The notes under the pieces: generated by a model
The model's input: only the letters and a program-made list of their open reading frames with translations
What the model was told of the DNA's origin: nothing
The model's database searches: none
Translations under genes and position numbers: made by a program
Shown here: positions 18,903 through 32,275 of the stretch, one piece after another
Numbering within the stretch: the first letter of the stretch is position 1
Layout of the letters: each line of letters opens with the position of its first letter
NCBI RefSeq assembly: GCF_001262635.1
Contig: NZ_JXYH01000006.1
Coordinates: 1-64,000, forward strand
Direction: 5' to 3'
DNA from: Aestuariivita boseongensis
GTDB taxonomy: Bacteria; Pseudomonadota; Alphaproteobacteria; Rhodobacterales; Rhodobacteraceae
DNA length: 64,000 nucleotides

Positions 18903-19505
18903 TCAGCCTTTCATTTCGATCAGATGCGCCTCCAGATCCTCAAGCCTGTCCTGACCCCAGAAGCGCTGGTCGTCTTCGGTGATATAGAACGGCGCGCCAA
19001 AGACACCATGTTCCGCTGCGTCCTCAAGGTTGCGGGCATAGGTTTCGGCCCCTTGCAACAGCCCGCTATCGGCCAGCGACGGGTCAAACCCTGCCGAAGA
19101 CAGGCAGTCGCGGATCACGTCATCCTGTGCGATGTCCTTTTCCTCGGCCCAGCAGGCGCGCGTAAAGCCATGCGCCAGTGCGCCCAGATCGCCACCGCCC
19201 GCGTTCTGCGCGGCGATGAAGGCGTAGGATGACGGCGCCGGGTTGGTGGGCCAATGGGCCGGATGCAGGTTGAAGGGCATACCCAGTTTCTTTGCCTGCC
19301 GCAGCAATTCCTGAGCACGGTATTCCTGCCGCGACGGGTGGCGATCTTTTGGCACCGTGCCCCCCGTGCGGGCAAAAAGCGCCACAAGATCGACCGGCTT
19401 ATAGTGGATCGTGGCGCCAAGGCGGGCCGCAATCTCCTCCAGCCGCGTTCCGGCGAGATAGGTATAGGGTGAAATTGTCGCAAAATAGTAATCGATCTGA
19501 GCCAT
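18903..19505 (-). CDS. 2-hydroxychromene-2-carboxylate isomerase-like (DsbA/GST-kappa family)
   Basis: A 200-residue thioredoxin-fold protein of the HCCA isomerase/GST-kappa type. It starts [16 protein letters not shown], where the Ser of the SPY motif replaces the DsbA Cys and binds glutathione, and has [14 protein letters not shown] and near the end [20 protein letters not shown]. The reference enzyme isomerises a naphthalene-degradation intermediate, but family members occur widely without that pathway, and none of its other genes is present here. It forms a probable pair with the downstream hydrolase. Confidence 0.85.
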   Translation of the reverse strand: MAQIDYYFATISPYTYLAGTRLEEIAARLGATIHYKPVDLVALFARTGGTVPKDRHPSRQEYRAQELLRQAKKLGMPFNLHPAHWPTNPAPSSYAFIAAQNAGGGDLGALAHGFTRACWAEEKDIAQDDVIRDCLSSAGFDPSLADSGLLQGAETYARNLEDAAEHGVFGAPFYITEDDQRFWGQDRLEDLEAHLIEMKG

Positions 19506-19615
19506 ATCTTCGCCTTCCCCGGAGTGGAACTTTCCGGCACGGTAGTCACGTGCTAAGCGGTGTCAACGTCACGATTCTGTCATATGTCTGCGCTGCCACC
19601 CGGGGATTTCTGAAT

Positions 19616-20635
19616 ATGCCGCAAATGAACGAACCCAAGCTGATCGCTGGGAATGCCAACCGTCCGCTCGCTCAGGCCATTGCCCGCCGCATGTCGATGC
19701 ACCGGGGTGTGAATGTGGGACTGGTCGATGCGCGGGTCGAGCGGTTCAATGATGGCGAGATCTTCGTCGAGGTGTTCGAAAACGTGCGCGGGGAGGATAT
19801 GTTCATCATCCAGCCCACGTCGAACCCGGCCAATGACAACCTGATGGAGCTGTTGATCATGTGCGACGGGTTGCGCCGGTCTTCGGCCAGCCGGATCACC
19901 GCCGTGATCCCCTATTTCGGATATGCCCGCCAGGATCGCCGCACCAAGGCCCGTACGCCGATTTCGGCCAAGCTGGTGGCCAACATGATGGTCAGCGCCG
20001 GGGTAGAGCGAGTGCTGACGATGGATCTGCACGCAGCCCAGATCCAAGGATTTTTCGATATTCCGGTGGACAACCTTTACGCCTCCCCGATCTTTGCACT
20101 GGATATCCAGGCGACCTTCAAGGACCGGATGGCCGATCTGATGGTGGTGTCCCCCGACGTGGGCGGCGTGGCGCGCGCGCGCGAGCTGGCCAAACGGATC
20201 AATGCGCCGCTGTCGATCGTCGACAAGCGTCGGGAAAAGCCCGGTGAAGTGGCAGAGATGACCGTGATCGGTGACGTGAAAGACAAGATCTGTCTGATCG
20301 TGGATGACATGTGTGACACGGCCGGCACCCTGTGCAAAGCGGCGGAGGTGCTGTTGGAAAACGGCGCCAAGGAAGTGCATTCCTATATCAGCCACGGCGT
20401 GATGAGCGGCCCTGCGGTGGAGCGGGTTACCAATTCCGTCATGAAGTCGCTGGTGATCACGGACACGATCCAACCCACGGAAGCCGTCAAGGCTGCGCCG
20501 AATATCCGGGTGCTGCCGACGGCGCCGATCTTTGCCCAAGCGATCCTGAACATCTGGCACGGCACGTCCGTGTCGTCGCTGTTCGAAGCGGAAACGCTGA
20601 CACCGGTTTACGAGAACCTCTTCGCGACGGCCTGA
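19616..20635 (+). CDS. prs: Ribose-phosphate pyrophosphokinase
   Basis: Prs makes PRPP from ribose 5-phosphate and ATP for nucleotide, histidine, tryptophan and NAD synthesis. From the ATG at 19616 the protein is 339 residues and begins [20 protein letters not shown], the normal family start; the open frame further upstream is not conserved. Motifs are [47 protein letters not shown], and the PRPP loop [13 protein letters not shown]. It is a single gene that converges on the GT25 gene. Confidence 0.97.
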   Translation: MPQMNEPKLIAGNANRPLAQAIARRMSMHRGVNVGLVDARVERFNDGEIFVEVFENVRGEDMFIIQPTSNPANDNLMELLIMCDGLRRSSASRITAVIPYFGYARQDRRTKARTPISAKLVANMMVSAGVERVLTMDLHAAQIQGFFDIPVDNLYASPIFALDIQATFKDRMADLMVVSPDVGGVARARELAKRINAPLSIVDKRREKPGEVAEMTVIGDVKDKICLIVDDMCDTAGTLCKAAEVLLENGAKEVHSYISHGVMSGPAVERVTNSVMKSLVITDTIQPTEAVKAAPNIRVLPTAPIFAQAILNIWHGTSVSSLFEAETLTPVYENLFATA

Positions 20636-20661
20636 TATCAGGCCATCCCGCTGTCCGGCCT

Positions 20662-21429
20662 TCAGGCTTTCAACAGGCGTTTCAGGCGGAACATTACCAT
20701 ATTCAGATAGACCGCCGGTTTTTCGACAAGGCGACGTTTGATCTGCGCCCAGCGTGACTGGTGATAGGAACGGTTTGTCACCGCCTCTATGTCGCTATCG
20801 AGACCGCTGACGCCGAATGGCGGCTCGAGAAGGGCATAGCCGATATCCTTTCGCGCATTCCACGCCCGCAGGAAAATGTCGTAAGGCGCGTTCATTGGAA
20901 ATCCGTCTTTCAGCGCCATCTGGGCCCCCTGCCGCGACCACAAGATCGCATGGGCCCCGAATGAAAAGTAGTGCGACCGGCAAAGCTGGTTTCCATGTCC
21001 TCCAGCGACAGGGAACACAGCGGTATAAAGCTTGTGCGGGGGCGCACCCACGTCGATAAATCCCCAGCCACTAATTGCTGCATCGTCCAGCCGTGTCACA
21101 AGATCGGCCCAGATCGCTTCACCGCCCGGGCGGATCACAATATCGTCCTCAAGGATCAGCGCGTATCGCGCCTCTGTCTCCAGAAACCTCCGCAAAGCTT
21201 TGAAATGGCTGAGAAAGCAGCCGACTTCCCCGGCGGACAACTCGCGTCCGAAATAGGATTGCGTCTGCGCCTTGGAATAGTCGGGTTGAGCATCCAGATC
21301 CAGCAGGCGGCCGTTCACAGCCGGGATCCGCTCAAAAGTCAGGTCGATCTTTGACAGCTCTGCCCCAGCCAGTGCGATTCTGTCGGTTGAACCATCAAGG
21401 TTGATCAAAAAGCATTTAAGGTCTGACAT
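20662..21429 (-). CDS. GT25-family (LPS-type) glycosyltransferase
   Basis: A 255-residue protein of glycosyltransferase family 25, known for adding sugars to lipooligosaccharide. The start CFLINLDGSTDRIA, the segment AGEVGCFLSHFKALRRF, and the DxD-like ALILEDDIVI are the family hallmarks. The C-terminal stretch is basic, with KRRLVEKPAVYLNMVMFRLKRLLK suggesting membrane contact. ATG at 21429 gives the usual start MSDLKCFLINLD; the open frame upstream is unconserved. It probably decorates the cell envelope, like other glycosyltransferases in this window. Confidence 0.87.
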   Translation of the reverse strand: MSDLKCFLINLDGSTDRIALAGAELSKIDLTFERIPAVNGRLLDLDAQPDYSKAQTQSYFGRELSAGEVGCFLSHFKALRRFLETEARYALILEDDIVIRPGGEAIWADLVTRLDDAAISGWGFIDVGAPPHKLYTAVFPVAGGHGNQLCRSHYFSFGAHAILWSRQGAQMALKDGFPMNAPYDIFLRAWNARKDIGYALLEPPFGVSGLDSDIEAVTNRSYHQSRWAQIKRRLVEKPAVYLNMVMFRLKRLLKA

Positions 21430-21555
21430 GGAATGGCGTCTTGAACTGGGAATTTTGTCCTTGGCAGTACAGTACCCCAAAGCCATGAGAAAGCGAATAG
21501 AGGGGCCGAAGGCGACCTGGCGCAGACCCTTCTGCTCGACCGGTGCTGCAAACCG

Positions 21556-21906
21556 TCAGTACAGTTCCCATTCCTCGTCATCGGGCAATTCGCCGATGGC
21601 CATCCAGGCCACGCGAATACGCGCGACACGGCTGTCTTCCCAGGTGCGGAAAACGATCTTGAAGCCATTCTCGGTGATATCGCGCGCAGCCACATCGGTG
21701 CGGATCGAAGGCCCCGTCGCCAGATCCAGCAGAGACATCGCGCAGTGCACCACCGGCGGCTTGCGGTATTTCTGCGAAAACGCGACCGAGACCACGCGTT
21801 CGCGTTCGCCGGAGCCTGTCCACATCTCTCCGTCATTCTCGTAATCCGAGAACAGAACCAGGTCACCCTGGTCCACGCCGATCAGGTGGCTTGCTATGCG
21901 TTTCAT
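21556..21906 (-). CDS. H-type lectin domain protein
   Basis: A 116-residue protein that is almost entirely one H-type lectin domain: VVSVAFSQKYRKPPVVH early, then a strand-rich middle, then FRTWEDSRVARIRVAWMAIGE. In eukaryotes this beta-sandwich binds N-acetylgalactosamine and forms trimers. There is no signal peptide, so if it acts outside the cell it uses a non-Sec route. The bacterial role is unknown. It sits next to a GT25 gene on the same strand. Confidence 0.78.
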   Translation of the reverse strand: MKRIASHLIGVDQGDLVLFSDYENDGEMWTGSGERERVVSVAFSQKYRKPPVVHCAMSLLDLATGPSIRTDVAARDITENGFKIVFRTWEDSRVARIRVAWMAIGELPDDEEWELY

Positions 21907-22097
21907 CTTGTCTGCTCGGGTTTCTGTTTTCTGAGACAGTCGACGATAACTTGGGCAAAAATCAGGACAGAGGAAAGGGTTTTGCGCGCAATGAGGTGCC
22001 TGTTGGCATGTTTTGCCGCTTTTGCATGTTTTGACCAGTCTTTGACCAAAGGCCTGAATTCTGCTGCAATGGACCCCTCAAAATGAGGAGAGCGCCG

Positions 22098-22505
22098 ATG
22101 CGACGTCTGGCTTTGATCCTGGTCTTTTTACCCAACATGCTTTTGGCGGACATGTTTATCTTCGGCGTGATCCATCGCCTTCCCGCGGTGCAGATTGACG
22201 CGACCCGGTTCGAGGTCATCGCGCGCGGCGGGCGCGTCGGCGCGCAGGATTACTGGTGCGCGGCTGGGCTTTTCGGGCTGTCACAAGGGCTGCGATCCAA
22301 TACACGCGTGTATCTGGTTGCCCCCGTGGGCCCCAGCGTCATGCAACCCGGGCGCAAGGCGGTCCAGTTCACCTTCGATCCGCAAGCGGCCGGAGTGACG
22401 CCAATTGCGCCGCAGCTGACACTGTCGGTCAAGGCCGTGGGCGACAATATGAGCCTTGCTCTCGCCCGGCAATTCTGCGGGGACATGGAGGTTTTCGGGT
22501 TTTGA
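22098..22505 (+). CDS. Small secreted protein of unknown function
   Basis: A 135-residue protein with a signal peptide (MRRLALILVFLPNMLLA, then DMFIFG). The mature part contains two Cys (YWCAAGLFG and ARQFCGDMEV) that could form a disulphide, and ends EVFGF. I do not recognise the family. The ATG at 22098 has GAGGAGAG about 6 nt upstream and is preferred over the ATG at 22083. The SMI1/KNR4 gene follows 25 bp later on the same strand. Confidence 0.7.
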   Translation: MRRLALILVFLPNMLLADMFIFGVIHRLPAVQIDATRFEVIARGGRVGAQDYWCAAGLFGLSQGLRSNTRVYLVAPVGPSVMQPGRKAVQFTFDPQAAGVTPIAPQLTLSVKAVGDNMSLALARQFCGDMEVFGF

Positions 22506-22530
22506 GAACGCCTCATCCGGGTTCCCCCAC

Positions 22531-22962
22531 ATGACCTGGGGTTTTTTGGACACGCGCGCTGGCGTCACAGCCGCCGAACTTGCAGCGTTCGAAGCCGGTG
22601 CCGGGATACGGTTTCCACCGCAATACCGGGCATTTCTAATGCGGCAGAATGGCGGCGGCCCGGATCGGATGATTGCCCCGGATCCGGGTGTTGGGCGGGA
22701 TGTGTCTTGCTTTTTCCAGCTGTATCGTAGGGATCGGAGCGACCCTTTACCGGATCTGAACGGTAAAATCGGGCAGGAATTGCTGTGGATCGCCAATGAC
22801 AGCGGCGGGGGCGTGTATGGCATTATCCATCAGGGCCAACGCTTTGGGCAGATTGTCTGGTTTGACCTGCCCCATTCCGAAGTCGATTGGCCCAAGGCTG
22901 AGGCATGCCTGGCTGTCAGTGACGGTTTCGACATGTTTTTCGCGTCGCTTCGGCCCATCTGA
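22531..22962 (+). CDS. SMI1/KNR4 (SUKH) family protein
   Basis: A 143-residue SUKH-fold protein: AGIRFPPQYRAFLMRQNGGGP is the typical N-terminal helix and NGG turn, LLWIANDSGGGVYGI the central strand with the conserved W-x-(I/F)-A-x-(D/N)-x-x-G pattern, and later FDMFFASL. SUKH proteins are often immunity proteins to secreted toxins, but many are orphans. No toxin gene is seen here. The start at 22531 has no clear ribosome-binding site and may depend on translation of the secreted-protein gene upstream. Confidence 0.8.
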   Translation: MTWGFLDTRAGVTAAELAAFEAGAGIRFPPQYRAFLMRQNGGGPDRMIAPDPGVGRDVSCFFQLYRRDRSDPLPDLNGKIGQELLWIANDSGGGVYGIIHQGQRFGQIVWFDLPHSEVDWPKAEACLAVSDGFDMFFASLRPI

Positions 22963-22965
22963 ACA

Positions 22966-22987
22966 GAAAAAGCCCCGCCGACGGGGC
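22966..22987 (-). terminator. Rho-independent terminator of the atp operon (bidirectional)
   Basis: On the minus strand GCCCCG-TCGG-CGGGGC (22987-22972) is followed by TTTTTCTG. On the plus strand an alternative stem, AAAAGCCC facing GGGCTTTT, could end the SMI1/KNR4 transcript. It lies between the two convergent stops, 32 bp after atpC. Confidence 0.85.
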
Positions 22988-23019
22988 AGGGCTTTTCCGA
23001 TGAATGCGAGCGGTCGCGC

Positions 23020-23427
23020 TTAGAGCGACATATGGGTGCCCAGGGCTTCCATATCGGCCAGCAGTTTGACCGCATCGTCGACCAGGTTATCATCCGACGC
23101 TTTGGCGGTTTCGACGGCCGCGCGGGCCTCTTCCACCATGGCGTCCAGATCGGCGCGGGTCATTTCGCCTTTCGGCACGGCCTTTTCCGCCAGGACCGAG
23201 ATACCGGACGCGCCGATTTCAGCGAAGCCGCCGAAGACGACATATTCCGATGTCTCACCGGGTGCTTCCACGGTCAGGATGCCGGGGCGCAGCGTGGTGA
23301 TCAGCGGAGCGTGATCCGGCATCGCCGTCAGGTCACCGTCGGCACCGGGGATCTGGACCGCCTTGACCTCGAGCGAGGCGAGGCTGCGCTCGGGGCTGAC
23401 GAGATCGAACTGGATAGTGTCTGCCAT
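23020..23427 (-). CDS. atpC: F1 ATP synthase subunit epsilon
   Basis: The 135-residue epsilon subunit joins gamma to the c-ring and can inhibit ATP hydrolysis. It starts [18 protein letters not shown] and has the beta-sandwich motif [21 protein letters not shown] and a FGGFAEIG turn; the C-terminal helix ([16 protein letters not shown]) is short, as in other Rhodobacteraceae. It is the last gene of atpHAGDC. A small perfect hairpin lies in the 52-bp gap from atpD. Confidence 0.97.
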   Translation of the reverse strand: MADTIQFDLVSPERSLASLEVKAVQIPGADGDLTAMPDHAPLITTLRPGILTVEAPGETSEYVVFGGFAEIGASGISVLAEKAVPKGEMTRADLDAMVEEARAAVETAKASDDNLVDDAVKLLADMEALGTHMSL

Positions 23428-23448
23428 ATTGGCCTCCGGTTCGGGAGA

Positions 23449-23466
23449 GGTGGGACAAGTCCCACC
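23449..23466. repeat. Hairpin between atpD and atpC
   Basis: GGTGGGAC and GTCCCACC are separated by AA (18 nt in total). It lies inside the operon, so it is more likely to affect mRNA stability or be a small repeat than a terminator. No T-tract follows. Confidence 0.55.
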
Positions 23467-23479
23467 CTACCCTGTCTGA

Positions 23480-25803
<2,324 letters not shown>

Positions 25804-25815
25804 TGCCTCGTCTCC

Positions 25816-27357
<1,542 letters not shown>

Positions 27358-27918
27358 TTATCCGACCTCTTTCATTGCATTCTGGAGGGAGTTGAGCTTG
27401 GCCTTGATCGAGGTGTCGATCATCTTCGAGCCCACTTTGACGATAAGGCCGCCAATGATACTTTCATCGACGGACGCTTGGATGGTGATGTTCTTGCCAA
27501 ACTTCTCGGCCAGGGTCTTGGCCAGTTTGTCATTCTGAGCCTTGGTCAGGGCCTTCGCGCTGGTGACCTCGGCAGTAACCTCACCGCGGTGATCGGCGAT
27601 CTTGGCGCGCAGGGCCTTGATCATCTGCGGCAGGACGAACAGGCGGCGCTTTTCAGCCATAAGGCCCAGCACGTTCTGCATCACCTGCACCAGACCCATT
27701 TTCTGGGCCAGCGCGGTCATTGCGGCTTTTTGTTCGGAACGCGCCAGGATGGGTGACGAAATCACCTCGCGCAGCTCGGGGCTGGCATCCAACGCGGCGC
27801 TGAGATCAGCAAGGCTTGCTTCAAGACCATCAAGGTCCTTGTTCTCTTGTGCGATTTCGAAAATCGCAGTGGCATAGCGATCGGCTATCCCCTCGGAAAT
27901 CGAAGCTGGTTCGGACAC
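27358..27918 (-). CDS. atpH: F1 ATP synthase subunit delta
   Basis: The 186-residue delta subunit connects F1 to the peripheral b-stalk. It has the OSCP/delta start ISEGIADRYATAIFEIAQE and the C-terminal motif VDESIIGGLIVKVGSKMIDTSI. GTG at 27918 is preferred because AAAGG lies 6 nt upstream; an in-frame GTG at 27924 touches that sequence. It is the first gene of the F1 operon; as is normal in this group, the Fo genes are not adjacent. Confidence 0.95.
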   Translation of the reverse strand: MSEPASISEGIADRYATAIFEIAQENKDLDGLEASLADLSAALDASPELREVISSPILARSEQKAAMTALAQKMGLVQVMQNVLGLMAEKRRLFVLPQMIKALRAKIADHRGEVTAEVTSAKALTKAQNDKLAKTLAEKFGKNITIQASVDESIIGGLIVKVGSKMIDTSIKAKLNSLQNAMKEVG

Positions 27919-28039
27919 GTCCACCCTTTCGATTGACTGGCCCCAACAGCAGCGTCGGGGGCGTGTGAAACAGCCCGGGCGTTTACCCGGGCGTCAAAAT
28001 CAGGGAGCATGTAGCAGAGGGTTTCCAGCCTCGCAACAT

Positions 28040-28067
28040 GGTATAGCGATAACGGTTTTTCGGACAA
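28040..28067 (-). promoter_or_regulatory. Possible promoter of the atp operon
   Basis: On the minus strand TTGTCC (28067-28062), a 16-bp spacer, and TATACC (28045-28040) lie about 120 bp upstream of atpH. The implied leader includes a 7-bp GC hairpin (GCCCGGG at 27973-27979 with CCCGGGC at 27986-27992). The rest of the 270-bp gap shows nothing further. Confidence 0.45.
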
Positions 28068-28190
28068 ATCCTGTTGTTTCAGTCACTTAGCCAGAGTGCG
28101 ACCGTTTGCGCGCCCAAAACCCGCGAAATTGGTTCACTTTTTTCGTCGGATTTTCGATTCCTTGCCCACCAGATGGGCGATTTCAGCGCC

Positions 28191-28937
28191 CTAAACCGGT
28201 TTCGCGACAGGCTTGGTCAATCCTTCCAGCACGCCAAGGGGTTTGGCAGCCTCTTTGCGTACGCGGGTGCCGCGCCGGTTATGGACGTGTTTGCTGACTT
28301 CGATGATGAAAACCCCACCCGCCATCACCGCGGGCATGCGCTGACCCATCTTCTCCATCAACGGTCCGGCTTTCAGCCAGAATTTCCGCCGCGAAGGCAT
28401 TTGATACAAGACCGACATATGCCGTTCGACCGCGAAGTGATGTTTGCGCAGCTGGCTTTCCACCTGCCCCAGCGTATAGGGCCTGCCAAAACCAAAGGGC
28501 GTGCGGTCGCTCCGCGACCACAAACCGGCACGGTTGGGCACGATAAAGACCGCCCTTCCACCCGGCCCCAGGACGCGCCACGCTTCGTCCAACACGGCGG
28601 TGGGCTGTTCAGAGGTTTCCAGCCCGTGCATGACCACCAGCTTGTCGATATGGCCGGTTTCAATCGGCCAGGCGGTTTCCTCCATCAGGACCGACACATT
28701 GGGCATGTTCGCGGGCCAGGCCATCACCCCCTGCGGCCCCGGCATCAGCGCGATGACCCGCCGCGCATCAGGCAGGAACGGGCGCAACAGCGGCAAGGTA
28801 AAGCCAAAGCCCGCCACAGTCTGACCTTTGACATCGGGCCAAAGCTCGACCAGCCGACCCTGAAGGATCGTCTGCGCCGCACGGCCCAGCGTGCTGCGAT
28901 AATAGAAGTTCCTGAGGTCCTGCACATCGAGATGCAT
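28191..28937 (-). CDS. Class I SAM-dependent methyltransferase
   Basis: A 248-residue methyltransferase (type 11 domain). The cofactor region is a variant of motif I ([14 protein letters not shown] instead of a Gly-rich ExGxGxG), followed by [10 protein letters not shown], the post-motif KLVVMHGLE, and [18 protein letters not shown]. The weak motif I leaves the activity uncertain. The C-terminus is basic. The substrate is unknown. It is divergent from gloB, with 74 bp between the starts. Confidence 0.75.
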   Translation of the reverse strand: MHLDVQDLRNFYYRSTLGRAAQTILQGRLVELWPDVKGQTVAGFGFTLPLLRPFLPDARRVIALMPGPQGVMAWPANMPNVSVLMEETAWPIETGHIDKLVVMHGLETSEQPTAVLDEAWRVLGPGGRAVFIVPNRAGLWSRSDRTPFGFGRPYTLGQVESQLRKHHFAVERHMSVLYQMPSRRKFWLKAGPLMEKMGQRMPAVMAGGVFIIEVSKHVHNRRGTRVRKEAAKPLGVLEGLTKPVAKPV

Positions 28938-29011
28938 TGCGACCGTCCTGCCTTTCCGCCAAGCTGGCGTTCCAAATCGCGCTCACCTTAGCAACGTAAA
29001 GGCGAAAATCC

Positions 29012-29773
29012 ATGCCCCTTGAGATTGTGACCATCCCCTGCCTGTCGGACAATTATGCCTATCTGGTCAACGGGCCGGACGGGGTCGCGATTATCGATGC
29101 TCCGGAAGCCGCGCCGATTATTGCCGCGCTGGATGAACGAGGCTGGACGCCCGGGGTGATCATGCTGACCCATCACCATGCCGATCACACACAGGCGGTC
29201 GCCGAGTTAAGAGATAAATACGGCTGCATGGTGATGGGGCCAGAGGCGGAAAAGGACAAGCTTCCCCCGCTGGATATGGCTATGCCGGACGGCATGACAG
29301 GCGGCACCGGAGATGGGGAAATGCTGGTCATCGCCGTGCCCGGCCACACCCTGGGTCACGTGGCCTTCTATTATCCCAAGGGAAACGCGGTCTTCACCGC
29401 AGACAGCCTGATGGCGCTGGGATGCGGGCGCGTGTTCGAAGGCACGTATGATATGATGTATGACAGCCTGTCGAAACTGGCGGCCCTCCCGCCCGAGACG
29501 GTGGTCTATTCCGGTCATGAATACACCCAGGCCAATGGCCGCTTTGCGATCACCATTGAACCGGACAACGCGGCCCTTATATCTCGTATCAAGGACATCG
29601 ATGCGGCGCGGTCCCGAAACCAACCGACCGTTCCGTCGCTTTTATCGCTTGAGCTGGAAACAAACCCCTTTCTGCGCGCAGGCGAGCCGTCCGTCAGCCG
29701 ACATCTTCAGATGGAAGGTGCCGACCCTGCAGAGGTTTTCGCGGAAATCCGCACCCGCAAGGACAATTTCTGA
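29012..29773 (+). CDS. gloB: Hydroxyacylglutathione hydrolase (glyoxalase II)
   Basis: GloB hydrolyses S-lactoylglutathione to lactate and glutathione, the second step of methylglyoxal detoxification. The 253-residue metallo-beta-lactamase-fold protein begins LEIVTIPCLSDNYAYLV, has the metal-binding motif LTHHHADHT, PGHTLGHVAFY, VFTADSLMALGCGRVFEGT, and YSGHEYTQAN, and the C-terminal glutathione-binding end (NPFLRAGEPSV, then FAEIRTRKDNF). Its length is normal. Confidence 0.96.
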   Translation: MPLEIVTIPCLSDNYAYLVNGPDGVAIIDAPEAAPIIAALDERGWTPGVIMLTHHHADHTQAVAELRDKYGCMVMGPEAEKDKLPPLDMAMPDGMTGGTGDGEMLVIAVPGHTLGHVAFYYPKGNAVFTADSLMALGCGRVFEGTYDMMYDSLSKLAALPPETVVYSGHEYTQANGRFAITIEPDNAALISRIKDIDAARSRNQPTVPSLLSLELETNPFLRAGEPSVSRHLQMEGADPAEVFAEIRTRKDNF

Positions 29774-29837
29774 TGCCTAGCTCACGCGCAGTGTCACAAC
29801 AGTAACAGGAAATGTGACCGGTATTTGTCAGAAAAGA

Positions 29838-29866
29838 CTTGAAGCGGCCCGACGATAAACCAAACT
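29838..29866 (+). promoter_or_regulatory. Possible RpoH-type promoter of clpA
   Basis: CTTGAAG (29838-29844), a 15-bp spacer, and CCAAACT (29860-29866). The -35 fits the heat-shock consensus well and the -10 only partly. The spacer equals that of the hsp20 promoter. Confidence 0.4.
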
Positions 29867-29947
29867 CTAACCTATGAGGACAAAGATGGTCCCGGGCTGC
29901 GGCCCACAAGCCCACACTCCGGGGCCCAGACAGAAGGAGCACTGATC

Positions 29948-32275
29948 GTGCCTTCATTCTCGAGTACACTTGAGCAGGCAATCCACGCGGCATTGGCACT
30001 GGCCAATGAGCGCAGGCATGAATTCGCAACGCTGGAGCATCTGCTGCTGGCGCTGCTGGATGAACCGGATGCGACACGGGTGATGAAAGCCTGCAATGTC
30101 GACACCGACGAACTGCGCGCCACGCTGGTTGAATTTGTGGACGAGGATCTTTCGAACCTTGTCACCGACATTGATGGATCCGAAGCGGTGCCCACGGCCG
30201 CCTTCCAGCGCGTGATCCAGCGCGCGGCAATTCATGTGCAATCCTCCGGCCGGACAGAGGTGACAGGCGCCAACGTCCTGGTTGCGATTTTTGCCGAACG
30301 TGAATCGAACGCGGCCTATTTCCTGCAGGAACAGGACATGACCCGCTATGACGCGGTGAATTTCATCGCCCATGGCGTGGCCAAGAACCCGGCCTATGGG
30401 GAAAGCCGCCCCGTCTCTGGCGCTCAGGACAGCGAAGAAGATGCAGGCAGCCCGCAGGCGGACGCCGCAGAACAGAAAGAAAGCGCCCTTGGCAAATATT
30501 GCGTCGATCTGAACAAGAAATCGCGCGAAGGGGATGTGGACCCGCTGATCGGCCGCGCGGCCGAGGTGGAGCGCTGCATTCAGGTGCTGTGCCGCCGTCG
30601 CAAGAACAACCCGCTTCTGGTGGGTGATCCCGGCGTGGGAAAGACCGCGATTGCTGAAGGCCTGGCGCGCAAGATCGTGGCCGGTGAAACGCCCGAAGTT
30701 CTGGCCAACACCACGATCTACAGCCTGGATATGGGCGCGCTTCTGGCAGGCACCCGGTATCGCGGCGATTTCGAGGAACGGCTGAAAGCTGTCGTGACCG
30801 AGTTGGAAGAACACCCCGACGCGGTCCTGTTCATCGACGAAATCCACACCGTGATCGGTGCGGGTGCCACATCAGGTGGTGCGATGGATGCGTCGAACCT
30901 GCTGAAACCTGCCCTACAGGGCGGCAAGCTGCGCACCATGGGTTCGACCACCTACAAGGAATTTCGTCAGCATTTCGAAAAGGACCGCGCGCTGAGCCGC
31001 CGGTTCCAGAAAATCGACGTGACCGAACCGTCGGTGGATGACAGCATCAAGATCCTGAAAGGTCTGAAGCCCTATTTCGAGGATCATCACCGGGTGAAAT
31101 ACACCGCCGACGCGATCAAGACGGCGGTGGAGCTGTCCGCGCGCTATATCAATGACCGCAAATTGCCCGACAAGGCGATTGACGTGATTGATGAAGCTGG
31201 CGCCGCGCAGCATCTGGTTGCCGAAAGCAAACGCCGCAAGACAATCGGCACGAAAGAAATCGAAGCCGTCGTGGCCAAGATCGCGCGCATCCCGCCGAAA
31301 AACGTCTCCAAAGACGATGCAGAGGTTCTGAAAGATCTGGAAGGCAGCCTGAAACGGGTGGTCTTCGGTCAGGACAAGGCGATCGAGGCGCTGTCCTCGG
31401 CCATCAAACTGGCACGCGCCGGTCTGCGGGAACCCGAAAAACCCATCGGCAACTACCTGTTCGCAGGGCCAACCGGTGTGGGGAAAACCGAAGTGGCGCG
31501 CCAACTGGCGGACACTTTGGGCGTTGAACTGCTGCGCTTCGACATGTCGGAATACATGGAGAAACACGCCGTTTCGCGCCTGATCGGTGCCCCTCCGGGC
31601 TATGTCGGGTTTGACCAGGGCGGCATGCTGACCGATGGCGTCGACCAGCACCCGCATTGTGTGCTGCTGCTTGACGAGATCGAGAAGGCGCACCCGGATG
31701 TCTATAACATCCTGCTGCAGGTGATGGATCACGGCAAACTGACCGACCATAACGGCCGGACGGTGGATTTCCGAAACGTGGTGCTGATCATGACGTCGAA
31801 CGCCGGCGCGGCGGAGCAGGCGAAAGAAGCCATCGGCTTTGGCCGCGACCGCCGCGAGGGCGAGGACACAGCCGCCATCGAACGCCAGTTCACGCCGGAA
31901 TTCCGCAACCGTCTGGATGCGGTGATTTCCTTCGGCGCGCTGCCGAAAGAGGTGATCCTGCAGGTGGTGGAGAAATTCGTGATGCAGCTGGAAGCACAGC
32001 TGATGGATCGCGGTGTGACCATCGAACTGACCAAGCCCGCCGCCGAATGGCTGGCCGACAAGGGTTACGACGACAAGATGGGCGCGCGTCCGCTGGGCCG
32101 CGTCATTCAGGAGCACATCAAGAAGCCGCTGGCGGAAGAACTGCTCTTTGGCAAGCTGGCCAAGGGCGGTGTTGTCCGGGTCGGCGTCAAGAAGGGCGAG
32201 CTGGATCTGACGGTCGAAGGGCCGGGGAACCCGCGAATCTCGGGCGACAAGCCGCCGCTTCTGACCGCCGATTGA
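29948..32275 (+). CDS. clpA: ATP-dependent Clp protease ATP-binding subunit ClpA
   Basis: ClpA unfolds tagged proteins and feeds them to ClpP. The 775-residue protein has an N-terminal Clp_N repeat domain (residues about 1-145, [19 protein letters not shown]), a first AAA+ module with Walker [10 protein letters not shown] near residue 226, a second with GPTGVGKTE near 507, and the ClpP-docking tripeptide IGF near 630 (KEAIGFGRD). No clpS gene lies directly upstream, where it is often found. The stop overlaps the next start (TGATG). Confidence 0.97.
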   Translation: MPSFSSTLEQAIHAALALANERRHEFATLEHLLLALLDEPDATRVMKACNVDTDELRATLVEFVDEDLSNLVTDIDGSEAVPTAAFQRVIQRAAIHVQSSGRTEVTGANVLVAIFAERESNAAYFLQEQDMTRYDAVNFIAHGVAKNPAYGESRPVSGAQDSEEDAGSPQADAAEQKESALGKYCVDLNKKSREGDVDPLIGRAAEVERCIQVLCRRRKNNPLLVGDPGVGKTAIAEGLARKIVAGETPEVLANTTIYSLDMGALLAGTRYRGDFEERLKAVVTELEEHPDAVLFIDEIHTVIGAGATSGGAMDASNLLKPALQGGKLRTMGSTTYKEFRQHFEKDRALSRRFQKIDVTEPSVDDSIKILKGLKPYFEDHHRVKYTADAIKTAVELSARYINDRKLPDKAIDVIDEAGAAQHLVAESKRRKTIGTKEIEAVVAKIARIPPKNVSKDDAEVLKDLEGSLKRVVFGQDKAIEALSSAIKLARAGLREPEKPIGNYLFAGPTGVGKTEVARQLADTLGVELLRFDMSEYMEKHAVSRLIGAPPGYVGFDQGGMLTDGVDQHPHCVLLLDEIEKAHPDVYNILLQVMDHGKLTDHNGRTVDFRNVVLIMTSNAGAAEQAKEAIGFGRDRREGEDTAAIERQFTPEFRNRLDAVISFGALPKEVILQVVEKFVMQLEAQLMDRGVTIELTKPAAEWLADKGYDDKMGARPLGRVIQEHIKKPLAEELLFGKLAKGGVVRVGVKKGELDLTVEGPGNPRISGDKPPLLTAD

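Noticed and set aside
22006..22033. Direct repeat GCATGTTTTG (22006-22015 and 22024-22033) as a regulatory site
   Set aside because: Only two short AT-rich copies 18 bp apart, without symmetry or a recognisable promoter; chance is likely.
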